Under the pieces are notes generated by a model. That model saw only the letters and a list, made by a program, of their open reading frames with translations. It was not told where the DNA came from and did no database searches. Positions 1-7,412 of a stretch of DNA of 64,000 nt are shown here, piece by piece; within the stretch, counting starts at the first letter, position 1, and each line of letters starts with the position of its first letter. The stretch covers positions 1-64,000 of the forward strand of contig JAOULW010000004.1 in the NCBI GenBank assembly GCA_029881805.1, written 5' to 3'. A program made the translations under genes and the position numbers. Origin of the DNA: Candidatus Bathyarchaeota archaeon (GTDB lineage Archaea > Thermoproteota > Bathyarchaeia > Bathyarchaeales > Bathycorpusculaceae).

Positions 1-1671
1 AATCACATTGCTTTCATATTTAGGGGAGAAAACCAAAAATCTGCAAGAATGACCTATGCTGAACTGTACAAGACGGTGGCGCGATTAGCCAAATCATTGC
101 GAGAGATAGGCGTCACTCCAGGCGACCGAGTAGTTGCATACATGCCCAATTTAATGGAAACAGCCATCGCTATGCTTGCCACCACCAGCGTCGGAGCCAC
201 ATGGGCTTCTTGTGGCGCTGACCTCGGTGCACCAGCCGCAGTTGACCGTCTTGGCCAAATCGAACCTAAAGTCTTGTTCACGGCTGATGGATACTGGTAC
301 AAAGGGAAAACCTTTAGCACTTTAGCCAACGCTGAAATCGTTGCCAAAAGGATACCTTCACTTAAAAAAGTTGTCGTAGCTTCGTACGTGCAAGAGAAAC
401 CTGACATTAATGGCATCCCACATTCTGTACATTTCAACGGGTTCCTATCGTCAGAAAAGCAACTTGAAATCCAGTTTGAACAGTTACCTTTCGATCATCC
501 AATATATATCATGTTCTCTTCAGGAACCACTGGCAGGCCAAAATGCATGGTGCAAGGGGTTGGTGTCCTGATCAACCACTTGAAAGAGCTAATGCTCCAT
601 ACGGATTTGAAACGAGAAGACGCTATAATGTACATAACAAGTTGCAGTTGGATGATGTGGAACTGGCTCTTGAGTTCTTTAGCTATCGGTGCTAAGGTCG
701 TGTTGTATGACGGCAATCCAAACTATCCTGACGAAGGTGCGATGTGGAAGATGATTCAAGATGAGAAAATAACTATTTTTGGCTGCAGTGCAAGCTACAT
801 CAATTATCTTCGAAGCCAAGGCGTCCAGCCTAAAAGGGACTACGATTTATCGTCGTTGAGGGAAATTTCCCAAACAGGGTCACCACTATCTGTTGAAGGA
901 TTTGAACATGTTTATGAGGCAATCAAGAAAGATTTGCATTTCAATTCTATTTCAGGCGGCACAGACATTAATGGCTGCTTTGCTGCTGGAAGCCCAACAC
1001 TTCCTGTGCATGCCGGCGAACTACAAGCTCCAGCCTTGGCCATGAAAGTGAAAGCATATGACGAAAAAGGTAATCCTGTATACGATAAACAAGGAGAACT
1101 AGTCTGCGAAGCACCTGCACCCTCAATGCCGCTTTATTTCTGGAACGACCCAGAAAATGAAAGATACCTAGACGCTTACTTCAGATTTTACTCAAACAAA
1201 AATGTTTGGCGCCATGGCGATTACATAGTAATCCATGGCGACACAGGCGGAGTAACATTTCTTGGTCGTTCCGACGCTGTTTTAAAACCATCTGGAGTGC
1301 GCATAGGTACATCAGAAATCTACAGCGCCGTGGAAAAATTACCAGAAATCACAGATAGCTTAGCAGTAGGACAAGATTGGAAGGGAGACCAGCGGATTAT
1401 TCTTTTCGTCAAACTTGCTCCGGACCAGAGTTTAACAGAGGAGCTGAGAGACAGAGTCAAAAAGACCCTGCGCTTGAATGCTTCTCCTAGGCATGTCCCA
1501 GCTTTAGTCATACAAGTGCCAGACATTCCGTACACCTTTAACATGAAGAAAGTTGAGGTCGCAGTGACCAACATAATGCATGGTAGACCAGTCTTGAACA
1601 GGGATGCCCTGATCAATCCAGAATCGCTTGACTACTTCGAGAAAATTCTTCCACAACTTCAAAGAGATTAG
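1..1671 (+). CDS. Acetoacetyl-CoA synthetase, 5'-truncated by window edge
   Basis: Adenylate-forming acyl-CoA ligase that would activate acetoacetate (or a related short acid) with ATP and CoA. The frame is open from base 1, and the residues before the first Met at 49 already match the family (IAFIFRGENQ, then MTYAELY), so the start lies outside the window. About 556 residues are visible; the family is usually about 650, so roughly 100 are missing. The AMP-binding P-loop SSGTTGRPK lies near base 510, followed by the GGTDINGCF region and a C-terminal domain ending in the KKVEVAV segment with the catalytic Lys. It converges on the next gene. Substrate is inferred from similarity to acetoacetate-CoA ligases; other short acids are possible. 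Confidence 0.85.
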   Translation, partial: NHIAFIFRGENQKSARMTYAELYKTVARLAKSLREIGVTPGDRVVAYMPNLMETAIAMLATTSVGATWASCGADLGAPAAVDRLGQIEPKVLFTADGYWYKGKTFSTLANAEIVAKRIPSLKKVVVASYVQEKPDINGIPHSVHFNGFLSSEKQLEIQFEQLPFDHPIYIMFSSGTTGRPKCMVQGVGVLINHLKELMLHTDLKREDAIMYITSCSWMMWNWLLSSLAIGAKVVLYDGNPNYPDEGAMWKMIQDEKITIFGCSASYINYLRSQGVQPKRDYDLSSLREISQTGSPLSVEGFEHVYEAIKKDLHFNSISGGTDINGCFAAGSPTLPVHAGELQAPALAMKVKAYDEKGNPVYDKQGELVCEAPAPSMPLYFWNDPENERYLDAYFRFYSNKNVWRHGDYIVIHGDTGGVTFLGRSDAVLKPSGVRIGTSEIYSAVEKLPEITDSLAVGQDWKGDQRIILFVKLAPDQSLTEELRDRVKKTLRLNASPRHVPALVIQVPDIPYTFNMKKVEVAVTNIMHGRPVLNRDALINPESLDYFEKILPQLQRD

Positions 1672-1683
1672 CTAGTTAGAAGT

Positions 1684-2982
1684 TTACGTAAACTTGGGCT
1701 TTTGCTTTGTGATTTGCTCAACGATTTTCCAGAATTCCTCTTCTGTGAAGCCTTTTCGCAATTCTTTCATCAGCTTCTTGATTTGGTAGAATGTCATTTG
1801 TGTTCCGCCCTTGTCTAGGTTTTCCTGCGTGGTTCTTATCTTTCTGATTATCTCGTTTATCTGCAATGGTTTGGCTTTAATTCCAGCTGATATTAAGCGA
1901 TTTTCAACTAACTGTCTTTCAGTTTGCCTTCCAAGAAAGAATTCTGCTTCCCTCTCAACGATTTCCGGTGGAAAAGGCTCGTATATTAGAGGGTGCGCCA
2001 ACATGCCATGAATGTGCTCATTTACCTCGTAAGAAAAAGCGTTTTCACCTATGATAGGCTTGTGGAATTGTATCGGTAGAGCGAAGCTTTTCTCAGTCAA
2101 TTGTGCAATTCTATAAAGCCTATTCATGTCTATTCCCGTGTCAACATTATAGAGCAGTTCCAAAGCGACAACAACTTCCTCTAAAGGTGCAACTCCAGCC
2201 CTTTCTCCAAATCCAGCAATGCAAGTATGCACATAAGCTATGCCTTCCTCGACAGCAGCTAAAGTATTTGCTGTTGCCAAACCGAAATCATTGTGACAAT
2301 GAACAGAAAGGGGGACATTACTAATAGATTGTGACAGACTGTCTCTAATGTGCGAAATTAGATAACGCATTGACAAAGGCCTCATAAATCCAACGGTGTC
2401 TGCAATTACTAGTCGATCAGCACCGGCCTTCAGTGCTGACTCAAAAATTTGCAAAATGTCTTGGAGCGGGGTTCTTGAGGCATCTTCTAGGACAAAATCA
2501 ACAGTCACGCCGTGCTTTTTTGCATATTCGATACATTCGACAGTTTTTTCTAAAGCTTGCTCTTTAGTCATCTTCAGCCGATATTTGAGATTGAGCCCAT
2601 TGAAAGGTGTGATTATTGGAATTTCTCTTATGCCACATCCTAAACAGGCGTCTATGTCGCTTTTAATTATGCGAGCTGAGGCAGCAATTTTTGCTTGTTG
2701 AAAACCTTCATTGACAATCCTCTTAACGTCATTTTTCTCTTCCTCTGAAAACGCTGGAAAACCAACGGTTATGATTGATACGCCTATTTCATCAATCATT
2801 TTAGCCAGTTTGACTTTCTCCACATAAGTCAAAAACACTGTCGGAGTCTGAACCCCTTCACGCAAGGTTTCGTCCCAAATGAAAACCCTTTCAGGAAGCT
2901 TTGGAGGCAAATTCTTTCTTAAGCGATTATAGTTTGCTATTAATCCTTGAGCTTCAAGTTTTTTGAATATCGTCTTTCTCAT
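1684..2982 (-). CDS. DRE-TIM metallolyase (HMG-CoA lyase / isopropylmalate synthase family)
   Basis: Aldolase-like enzyme that makes or cleaves a C-C bond next to an acyl-CoA or 2-oxoacid using a divalent metal in a TIM barrel. The barrel starts with the DETLREG motif (metal Asp and catalytic Arg) and carries the metal-binding HCHNDFG motif, followed by GFGERAG. A C-terminal region of about 130 residues follows the barrel. I chose the Met at 2982 (MRKTIFKKL) rather than the longer reading frame to 3018 because the extra 12 residues cross the promoter side and look non-conserved. The gene is divergent from the nitroreductase gene. HMG-CoA lyase, citramalate/isopropylmalate synthase and re-citrate synthase cannot be separated by eye. 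Confidence 0.75.
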   Translation of the reverse strand: MRKTIFKKLEAQGLIANYNRLRKNLPPKLPERVFIWDETLREGVQTPTVFLTYVEKVKLAKMIDEIGVSIITVGFPAFSEEEKNDVKRIVNEGFQQAKIAASARIIKSDIDACLGCGIREIPIITPFNGLNLKYRLKMTKEQALEKTVECIEYAKKHGVTVDFVLEDASRTPLQDILQIFESALKAGADRLVIADTVGFMRPLSMRYLISHIRDSLSQSISNVPLSVHCHNDFGLATANTLAAVEEGIAYVHTCIAGFGERAGVAPLEEVVVALELLYNVDTGIDMNRLYRIAQLTEKSFALPIQFHKPIIGENAFSYEVNEHIHGMLAHPLIYEPFPPEIVEREAEFFLGRQTERQLVENRLISAGIKAKPLQINEIIRKIRTTQENLDKGGTQMTFYQIKKLMKELRKGFTEEEFWKIVEQITKQKPKFT

Positions 2983-3036
2983 CAAACACACTTTCCAGTA
3001 AGCCAGAGCTGGACGCATTTTGTTATTTCGCGAGCA

Positions 3037-3047
3037 TTTATATAAAA
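3037..3047. promoter_or_regulatory. Near-palindromic archaeal TATA box between divergent genes
   Basis: TTTATATAAAA sits in the short AT-rich gap between the metallolyase gene (minus) and the nitroreductase gene (plus). Its symmetry allows it to serve either direction; on the plus side it lies about 32 bases before the ATG at 3079. Confidence 0.55.
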
Positions 3048-3078
3048 ATTATACTGTATCTTGATGATAGTGAGGTCT

Positions 3079-3615
3079 ATGGACCTATTTGAAGTTGTAG
3101 AAAAAAGGAGAAGCATACGAAAGTTTAAGCCTAATTCCGTAGCCGAAAAGGATTTGAAAAAGATTCTGGAAGCTGGACAATTAGCTCCTTCTGACGGCAA
3201 TCGGCAGCCATGGTATTTCGTAGTGGTGAAAAATGAAGAGACAAAGAACGCTTTATCCACAGCGGCAAATAATCAAAAATTCATTACAGACGCAGGCGTG
3301 GTCATTGCTGCGTTAGCCGACTCTAGTGGATATCCAAGATCAAGCTCAAGCCAGGCAGAATTCCTTACATGCAGGACCCAATGATTGCTGTAGAACACAT
3401 GGTCTTGGCTGCAGCTGCTCTTGGGTATGGTTCGTGCTGGGTTGGAGCTTTTAATGAGAATAGAGTTAAAAGAATTTTGAAGGTTCCTGAGAATTTGACA
3501 GTTGTTGCGTTGCTTCCTGTAGGAGTTCCTGACGAGAATCCTCCTGCAAAACCAGAAAAAATCTTTCAAGGAAGTGTTCTTCAAGGAATCTTATGGAATT
3601 CCGCTAGAGATGTAA
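3079..3615 (+). pseudogene. Nitroreductase-family flavoprotein, interrupted by two compensating frameshifts
   Basis: FMN-dependent nitroreductase family; the N-terminus MDLFEVVEKRRSIRKF is the typical FMN-phosphate-binding start. The protein runs in frame 1 to about base 3335, continues in frame 0 from about 3340 (MQDPMIAVEHM, then GYGSCWVGAF), and returns to frame 1 after the A6 run at 3556-3561 (SFKEVFFKESYGIPLEM, stop at 3613-3615). Joined, it gives about 178 residues, the normal family length, with no other damage. Two opposite one-base slips, one in a homopolymer, suggest sequencing error at least as strongly as true decay. The ATG at 3079 was chosen because the family begins there; the reading frame is open a few codons upstream. 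Confidence 0.75.
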
Positions 3616-3701
3616 TCGCAAACCTTTTCTTTGTTCAATTTTTTTCCGTGCCGTGAAAAATCTTTTATTTCGATTGAGGCAACAATAGAAGAGGTGTTGG
3701 C

Positions 3702-4070
3702 ATGGGCTATGACCGGGGCAGTTTGTGGCTTGGGGCTCTCATAGGCTTTCTCATAATCGTTGTTCTTGGATGGGCGCTACCAATAATCGCGCATTTGATT
3801 GGCGGATTCGTTGCCGGATTAATAGCTAGAGGCGGTCTAGGCAGGGGAGCATTGGCTGGCTTTCTCGCAGGAATTTTTGGTGGAATAATCGTTGCAATAC
3901 TTTCGATCATTGGCTTGGTAGCATTAGGCGGACTCATGGGTGGGGTTCTAGGTGGACTGATAGGTGGTGCAGTGGGGATTGTCATAGCAATAATAGCGTT
4001 CGTGCTCAGCCTTTTCGGAGCCATAGTAGCAGCTATTGGCGGGCTCATCGGCGGAGCAATTGCACACTGA
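3702..4070 (+). CDS. Glycine-rich multi-pass membrane protein (DUF5518-like)
   Basis: 122-residue, extremely hydrophobic protein with about four membrane segments made of Gly/Ala/Ile repeats (LIGGFVAGLIARGG, then GGLMGGVLGGLIGGA). Small archaeal membrane proteins of this composition are grouped as DUF5518; function unknown. The start ATG follows a good ribosome site (GAGGTG, seven bases upstream). It stands alone, with the repair pair converging on it. Confidence 0.6.
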   Translation: MGYDRGSLWLGALIGFLIIVVLGWALPIIAHLIGGFVAGLIARGGLGRGALAGFLAGIFGGIIVAILSIIGLVALGGLMGGVLGGLIGGAVGIVIAIIAFVLSLFGAIVAAIGGLIGGAIAH

Positions 4071-4076
4071 TTGTTC

Positions 4077-4532
4077 TTATGGCGGCTCCACTTTTTCTCC
4101 AACGCTGTAAAGAAAAACGCGTGCCGATGATGAGCCTAAGCGGCTGAACTTTTTGCCCAGTTCTTTGATAACCGTTGCATAGTTTTGGGATTTGTCAAGA
4201 CTGTTGAGGTAGGACTGGAAGGACCCGAACTCTTTCTTTATACTCAGAAACTGTTTTGCATTGTTGATTGTTGCTGTTATCTTTGCTCGGTTTCTCACAA
4301 TTCTCGTGTTGCTCATGAGCCGTTTTATGTCGTTTTCGGCGAATTTTGCGACTTCACTTATGGGGAAGTTTTTGAATGCGGCTTCAAAGTTTGGCCATTT
4401 TTCGTTAATCACCTTCCAGCTTAATCCAGCAAAGAAGATGACTCTAGTCATGTTTTCAAAGTAAGCGTTATCGTTTGGGGGACGCCTGTCGCGGTACATC
4501 CATTTTGGGGGGCTCCAACTTCCCTCGCTCAC
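4077..4532 (-). CDS. Tag-like DNA-3-methyladenine glycosylase family protein, divergent
   Basis: About 151 residues resembling the methyladenine glycosylase I (Tag) fold: FFAGLSW, then a middle helix with RNRAKITATINNA and a C-terminal segment resembling Tag's final helix. Start is GTG at 4532-4530, overlapping the stop of the nth gene as GTGA and preceded by GGAGGTGAAAAA, which overrides the longer open frame to 4694. Compared with E. coli Tag it lacks the Cys/His zinc ligands, and the catalytic Glu position before AGLSW appears to be non-acidic. It is translationally coupled to endonuclease III, so a base-excision role is likely but the damaged base is unknown. Confidence 0.6.
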   Translation of the reverse strand: MSEGSWSPPKWMYRDRRPPNDNAYFENMTRVIFFAGLSWKVINEKWPNFEAAFKNFPISEVAKFAENDIKRLMSNTRIVRNRAKITATINNAKQFLSIKKEFGSFQSYLNSLDKSQNYATVIKELGKKFSRLGSSSARVFLYSVGEKVEPP

Positions 4533-5242
4533 TTTTTCACCTCCGTCAACCTTGAATTTCCCGAGTTTGCCTTTTTCTTTCCGTAATCGCATAGTTCTAT
4601 GATTGGACATTCGTGGCATTTCGGGTTCTGAGCTCTGCACGTGTATTTTGTGAGAAGCCAGAACAAGCCGCCAGTTCTTTCTCCTTTTTCCCACGGTATA
4701 AAAACCTTAAGAGCCTTCTGGATTTCTTCGTATTTTGCGTCTTGCTTGACTAAGCCTAGTCTTTTTGCTATTCTTTCCATGTGAGTGTCTACAACCATGA
4801 CTTCAGCGTAGGAATGCTTATGTGCAAGCAAGACGTCGGCCGTTTTCTTGCCGATTCCAGGCAGTTCCATGAGCTTTTTTCTGGCCTCTTCCTTTGGCAA
4901 GGCTAGAACCGAGGATACGTTTCCTTCGAACTTTTCTAGGACTTTTTGAGAAACCTCTTTAATTCTTTTGGATTTGATGTTGTAAAGGCCGCCGCTTCTG
5001 ATGGCTTCTTTTATGTCTTCAGTTTTTGCTTTTGCCAAGATTTCAGGCTTTACTTCAAATTTTGCGGTTAATCCTTTGTAGGCCCGGATACAGTTTATTT
5101 CGCTCGTGTTTTGGGAAAGAATGGTAATTATCAAGTTTTTGAAGGGGTCTGTGGACGTTTCTTCTGGGTATTCGACGGGCCACCAGTAGCGGCCATATTT
5201 CTCCTCTAGCATTTGAATGTACTTCGGGTCGAGAGTTTTCAT
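4529..5242 (-). CDS. nth: Endonuclease III (DNA glycosylase/AP lyase)
   Basis: Removes oxidised pyrimidines and nicks the abasic site. 237 residues with the helix-hairpin-helix LPGIGKKTAD (about residues 127-136; catalytic Lys at about 133), catalytic Asp in VDTHMER (about 152), and a C-terminal [4Fe-4S] loop with spacing C-x6-C-x2-C-x5-C near residues 208-224. Length is normal for the family with a modest C-terminal tail. It is first in a two-gene unit with the Tag-like protein, whose GTG start overlaps this stop codon. Confidence 0.92.
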   Translation of the reverse strand: MKTLDPKYIQMLEEKYGRYWWPVEYPEETSTDPFKNLIITILSQNTSEINCIRAYKGLTAKFEVKPEILAKAKTEDIKEAIRSGGLYNIKSKRIKEVSQKVLEKFEGNVSSVLALPKEEARKKLMELPGIGKKTADVLLAHKHSYAEVMVVDTHMERIAKRLGLVKQDAKYEEIQKALKVFIPWEKGERTGGLFWLLTKYTCRAQNPKCHECPIIELCDYGKKKANSGNSRLTEVKK

Positions 5243-5316
5243 TAGCTTTCCTTCTACATATTAACAAAATAATGTAGCAGATTTTAAAATATAATATAAT
5301 GGTTAGCAAGGGACAA

Positions 5317-5326
5317 GGAGGAGGTG
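5317..5326 (+). promoter_or_regulatory. Strong ribosome binding site deciding a non-AUG start
   Basis: GGAGGAGGTG ends seven bases before a CTG codon at 5334. The only in-frame codons between the upstream stop (5325-5327) and the conserved protein are AGC, TTT, CTG, ATT, so no ATG/GTG/TTG is available at the right place. Confidence 0.6.
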
Positions 5327-5333
5327 AAGCTTT

Positions 5334-5663
5334 CTGATTAAGAGTGTTTATCATATTACTTTTTCAGTTTCGGATATTAAGAAGACTGTGGACTTTTACG
5401 AGAATGTTCTTGGTTTAAAGAAGACTGGTGAGTGGAGTAATTATGCTAGTTTCGATGTGGGTGGCGTGACACTTGCCTTCGAACTTAATGGAATGTTCCA
5501 GATGTACTTGCTCGTTGACAACGTTGATGAAGCCTATGAGAAGCTTGAGGAAAAAGGCGTGAAGTTTCTTACTGAACCTAAAGATCAGTTTTGGGGAGGA
5601 CGAACAGCCGAGTTCGTTGATCGTGATGGAAACAAGTTTATCTTGGAGTCTTTCAAGAAATAG
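5334..5663 (+). CDS. VOC/glyoxalase-fold protein with CTG start
   Basis: 109-residue single vicinal-oxygen-chelate module: N-terminal strand IKSVYHITFSVSDI with a candidate metal-binding His, FYENVLGL, a second half with VDNVDEAYEKL, and the C-terminal DRDGNKFIL strand with a Glu ligand after it. The first GTG (5388) would delete the first beta strand and the His, so translation should begin upstream at CTG 5334 (or ATT 5337), directly behind a near-perfect Shine-Dalgarno. Reaction unknown; the fold covers epimerases, dioxygenases and resistance proteins. Preceded by an AT-rich promoter (AAAATATAATATA around 5287). Confidence 0.75.
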   Translation: MIKSVYHITFSVSDIKKTVDFYENVLGLKKTGEWSNYASFDVGGVTLAFELNGMFQMYLLVDNVDEAYEKLEEKGVKFLTEPKDQFWGGRTAEFVDRDGNKFILESFKK

Positions 5664-5755
5664 GCTTATGCGTGTCTTCTGTTTTTTGTTCTTCGCGAGG
5701 CATGTTGGCTAGTTCAGTGAATTTTGCACAATTTTGGGATGTTTTGGCGAAAGAG

Positions 5756-5764
5756 TTTATATAG
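5756..5764 (+). promoter_or_regulatory. Archaeal TATA box upstream of acyl-CoA dehydrogenase
   Basis: TTTATATAG lies about 42 bases before the TTG start at 5806, giving a predicted short leader carrying the GGTGA ribosome site at about 5794. Confidence 0.5.
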
Positions 5765-5805
5765 AAACCTTGGAAAGTATTTGCAAATGAGTTGGTGAAT
5801 GAACT

Positions 5806-6972
5806 TTGGATTTTGAGTTGAGTGCTGAGCAGAAAATGGTTGTTGACACGGCTTGTGACATAGCGCGTGATTTTGGTCCAGAGTATTGGAGAGAGAAAGA
5901 TAAGAGGCATGAGTTTCCCGAAGATTTTTGGAAGAGTTTGGTCGAGGCTGGCTTTCCAGGCATAGTTATTCCAGAGAATTATGGTGGGGGCGGCATGGGA
6001 ATGTTTGAGATGGTTTTGGCCATGGAGACTTTGGTTTCTGAAGGTTGCGGATTGGCTGGAGAATGGTTTTTGTGTTTGTCTTCTGTTTTTGGCGGCTTGT
6101 CGATAGCGAAGCATGGCAATGAACGCCAGAAGGCGGAGTATTTACCGAAGATTGCTAAGGGTTTGGAGTTTTGTTTGGCTTTGACTGAACCCGATGCAGG
6201 GACAAATACGCTAAAAATAAGCACGATGGCTGTGAAGGAGGCGGATGGGTATAGGGTTAATGGGCAGAAGATGTTTATTTCTGGTGCTGACAGAGCTAAG
6301 GGAATGTTGCTTGTTGCACGGACGACACCTTTCGAGAAAGCTGCTAAGAGGACTTTGGGTTTGAGCTTGTTTGTTGTGGATTTGCCGAATCCGGCTGTCG
6401 AGATTATCCCTATCGAGAAACATGGGATTAATTATTCGAAGACTTTTGAGGTTTACATTAGCGACCTTAAGGTTCCAGAGGAGAATCTGTTGGGCGAAGC
6501 GGATAGGGGTTGGTATCTTATTTTGGACACGCTTAATCCAGAGCGCATGAGTTTTTCTGCGGCTGCGTGTGGCTTGGGACTTTTAGCCATTAAGAAGGCT
6601 GTTGACTATGCTAAGGAGCGTAAGGTTTTTGATGCGCCTATTGGCTCTCATCAGGCTATTCAGTTTCCGCTTGCTGAAGCGAAGGCTAAGATTGATGCTG
6701 CTAGGCTTTTGAATTACAAGGCGGCTTGGCTTTATGGTAAGGGACAAGAGTGCGGTGCGGAGGCTAACATGGCTAAGGTTGCTGCGGTCGAGGCGGGTAC
6801 TGAGGCTGTTTACCATGCGATGCAGACTTTCGGCGGGTATGGGTATGCAGTGGAATATGACGTGGAACGCTGGTGGAGAGAAGTAAACCTGATACGACTG
6901 GCGCCTGTCACTCATCAGATGGCTTTAGCGTTTATAGGACAACACGTCTTAGGACTGCCAAAATCCTACTAA
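5806..6972 (+). CDS. Acyl-CoA dehydrogenase
   Basis: FAD enzyme (388 residues) oxidising an acyl-CoA to the 2-enoyl-CoA. FAD/substrate motif LALTEPDAGTN near 125-134 and the C-terminal QTFGGYGY motif are present. The usual catalytic Glu of the YEGT loop is absent (the loop reads LAPVTHQM), but a Glu at about 246 in NPERMSFS matches the helix-G base used by isovaleryl- and long-chain-type enzymes. Start is TTG 5806: the overlapping ATG and GTG starts run into stops within a few codons, and GGTGA lies seven bases upstream. Substrate unknown; glutaryl-CoA or branched acyl-CoA are plausible given the downstream pathway. Confidence 0.85.
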   Translation: MDFELSAEQKMVVDTACDIARDFGPEYWREKDKRHEFPEDFWKSLVEAGFPGIVIPENYGGGGMGMFEMVLAMETLVSEGCGLAGEWFLCLSSVFGGLSIAKHGNERQKAEYLPKIAKGLEFCLALTEPDAGTNTLKISTMAVKEADGYRVNGQKMFISGADRAKGMLLVARTTPFEKAAKRTLGLSLFVVDLPNPAVEIIPIEKHGINYSKTFEVYISDLKVPEENLLGEADRGWYLILDTLNPERMSFSAAACGLGLLAIKKAVDYAKERKVFDAPIGSHQAIQFPLAEAKAKIDAARLLNYKAAWLYGKGQECGAEANMAKVAAVEAGTEAVYHAMQTFGGYGYAVEYDVERWWREVNLIRLAPVTHQMALAFIGQHVLGLPKSY

Positions 6973-7412
6973 CACACGTAATGCATTATGAGACGCTGGA
7001 AAAGTGCAAGAAATGCTAACACTGTCGATTCTGAATAAAAGTTTGCTAGATTCTGTTCAATTGAGAGTTCTTTGGAAAGCCAGATACCGAGTATGATTTT
7101 AATGCTATCTTTGAACCTAACTTCCGGAAGGCTTTTCAGTGGGTTTACAAAAGTTAGGTTTTATTTTCGGCTTTTCTCACATGGATTTTTGCTTTCTTTC
7201 TTGCTTTTTTGAAGGCTGAATATTTATTGAGTAGCATTTCGAGAAGTGAATAGGTTTCTTTCAGAGAAGTCTCGGCATCATATACGAAAACTTTTTTGCA
7301 TCTAAGAACATTAGTGGCTATCAGAATTATTATGCATTTCCTAAAAGTTTAGGGCGAAAGCTTAAAAAACAGTTGCGTCTTTTAGCCAATACTACCATTC
7401 GTGGTGTTCTGT
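6973..7412. other. Intergenic region, no convincing gene
   Basis: About 440 bases between the two acyl-CoA dehydrogenase genes. The only notable content is a roughly 60-codon open frame on the minus strand (7154-7339) with no start codon and a Lys/Arg-rich end, possibly a gene remnant. An AT-rich element at about 7357-7370 may be the promoter of the next gene. Confidence 0.4.

Noticed and set aside
3707-4102. Pro-rich minus-strand open frame opposite the glycine-rich membrane gene
   Set aside because: Antisense of Gly/Ala codons gives Pro/Ala-rich text; no ribosome site or homology.
4533-4694. Longer N-terminus of the Tag-like protein
   Set aside because: It lies inside nth out of frame, while a GTG with a perfect ribosome site overlaps the nth stop.
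5806-6972. Inactive acyl-CoA dehydrogenase because the YEGT catalytic Glu is missing
   Set aside because: A Glu at about residue 246 (NPERMSF) occupies the alternative helix-G base position used in isovaleryl-CoA-type enzymes.
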